Below the pieces are notes generated by a model, which was not told the origin of the DNA, did not search any database, and saw nothing but the letters and a program-made list of their open reading frames with translations. From Bacillota bacterium (GTDB taxonomy: Bacteria; Bacillota; Clostridia; Acetivibrionales; DSM-1351), in assembly GCA_023436485.1 (NCBI GenBank), contig JAEZIU010000015.1:1-6854 (forward strand): a stretch of 6,854 nucleotides of DNA, given 5' to 3'. Numbering within the stretch: position 1 is the stretch's first letter; the number at the start of each line of letters is the position of its first letter. Made by a program: the position numbers and the translations under genes. Positions 6,545 through 6,854 of the stretch are shown piece by piece.

Positions 6545-6729
6545 TTCGCACATTGAGCATATTTCAGCACTTACCCTTCTGTTTCTTTATTATGCTCACT
6601 ATTACACCGTTTTATTACTTGTTTTGTCAGATTATTTTTATTTTTGCAACCAAACGTGAGTTTTCAACGTTTTCACTGTCCGTAAGTTCAATATATCCAA
6701 TATGTAACATAATTGAAATGTAATATCTC

Positions 6730-6758
6730 TTGATACCTCATGGTAGTTTTTTTATAAT
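6730..6758 (+). promoter_or_regulatory. Sigma-A promoter for the TtcA-like gene
   Basis: A -35 box TTGATA (6730-6735) and a perfect -10 box TATAAT (6753-6758) are spaced by 17 bases. Transcription would start near 6765, giving a leader of only about 18 bases before the GTG start. Confidence 0.75.
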
Positions 6759-6782
6759 GAAGTAAAACTAAGGAAAAAGGAT

Positions 6783-6854
6783 GTGGTGTCTATACAACGT
6801 ATTCTAGGGCAAGTCAGACGGGCGGTTCAGGACTATAACATGATTGAAGATGGA
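6783..6854 (+). CDS. TtcA-like tRNA thiolation protein (PP-loop ATPase family), N-terminus only
   Basis: Only 24 codons lie in the window and the frame is open at the right edge. The residues VSIQRILGQVRRAVQDYNMI followed by EDG resemble the N-terminus of TtcA/TilS-type PP-loop ATPases (pattern RxLGxxRRAVxDYxMIxxGD). In TtcA this leads into the SGGKDS nucleotide-binding loop, which would lie just past the edge. TtcA thiolates cytidine 32 of certain tRNAs using an iron-sulfur cluster and ATP. The start is GTG 6783 or the next codon GTG 6786; AGGA at 6771-6774 gives eight or eleven bases of spacing, favouring the first. The ATG at 6781 is in another frame that stops quickly. A strong promoter directly upstream supports the start of a real gene. 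The assignment rests on a short stretch. Confidence 0.65.
   Translation, partial: MVSIQRILGQVRRAVQDYNMIEDG

Larger units (their letters stand above)
6479..6782. other. Intergenic region between divergent tRNA-Pro and the TtcA-like gene
   Basis: About 300 AT-rich bases without a supportable coding frame. They hold the tRNA promoter at the left and the TtcA-like gene promoter at the right. In between I see only an 8-base inverted repeat TGAGCATA/TATGCTCA (6554-6561 and 6591-6598, 29-base loop) and an 11-base direct repeat TCAACGTTTTC (6491-6501 and 6664-6674), either of which may be chance. Confidence 0.6.

Noticed and set aside
6491..6674. Direct repeat TCAACGTTTTC and inverted repeat TGAGCATA/TATGCTCA in the tRNA upstream region
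   Set aside because: These are short, widely spaced and in AT-rich DNA; without conservation they cannot be told from chance.

Overview
The window looks like a low-GC chromosomal segment from a Gram-positive, fermentative anaerobe of the class Clostridia. The evidence is AT-rich intergenic DNA, purine-rich Shine-Dalgarno sites, sigma-A type promoters with 17-base spacers, a bifunctional AdhE and a tRNA gene with an encoded CCA end. A cellulolytic cluster III clostridium (Ruminiclostridium-like) is possible, but that is a guess from the look of the proteins.

Layout, left to right. Positions 1-1107 on the minus strand hold a probable two-gene transcript: a four-helix membrane protein of 124 residues, then a divergent member of the prolipoprotein diacylglyceryl transferase (Lgt) family, which runs off the left edge. 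A promoter at 1169-1197 would drive both. Positions 1345-3987 on the plus strand encode AdhE (acetaldehyde/alcohol dehydrogenase), read divergently from that pair. A strong hairpin at 4018-4047 separates adhE from the convergent fabF (4057-5298, minus), a 3-oxoacyl-ACP synthase II with all catalytic residues. An AraC-family regulator with a GyrI-like effector-binding C-terminal domain (5436-6320, plus) is divergent from fabF. A tRNA-Pro(UGG) gene lies on the minus strand (6403-6478) with its own promoter and terminator. At the right edge a promoter at 6730-6758 leads into the first 24 codons of a TtcA-like tRNA-thiolation protein.

How the genes relate: AdhE reduces acetyl-CoA to ethanol and regenerates NAD+, while FabF uses the same acetyl-CoA pool indirectly for fatty acid elongation. 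However, each gene has its own orientation and signals, so the window reads as several separate transcription units and not as one pathway operon. The AraC/GyrI-like regulator may control fabF, itself, or something outside the window.

I found no mobile element, CRISPR array, phage gene or toxin-antitoxin pair. Most of the window is ordinary housekeeping DNA. The part most worth a second look is the left-edge pair: an Lgt-family protein in which several residues considered important in the E. coli enzyme are replaced, notably by cysteines, encoded beside a small membrane protein that itself carries two cysteines at the end of its first helix.
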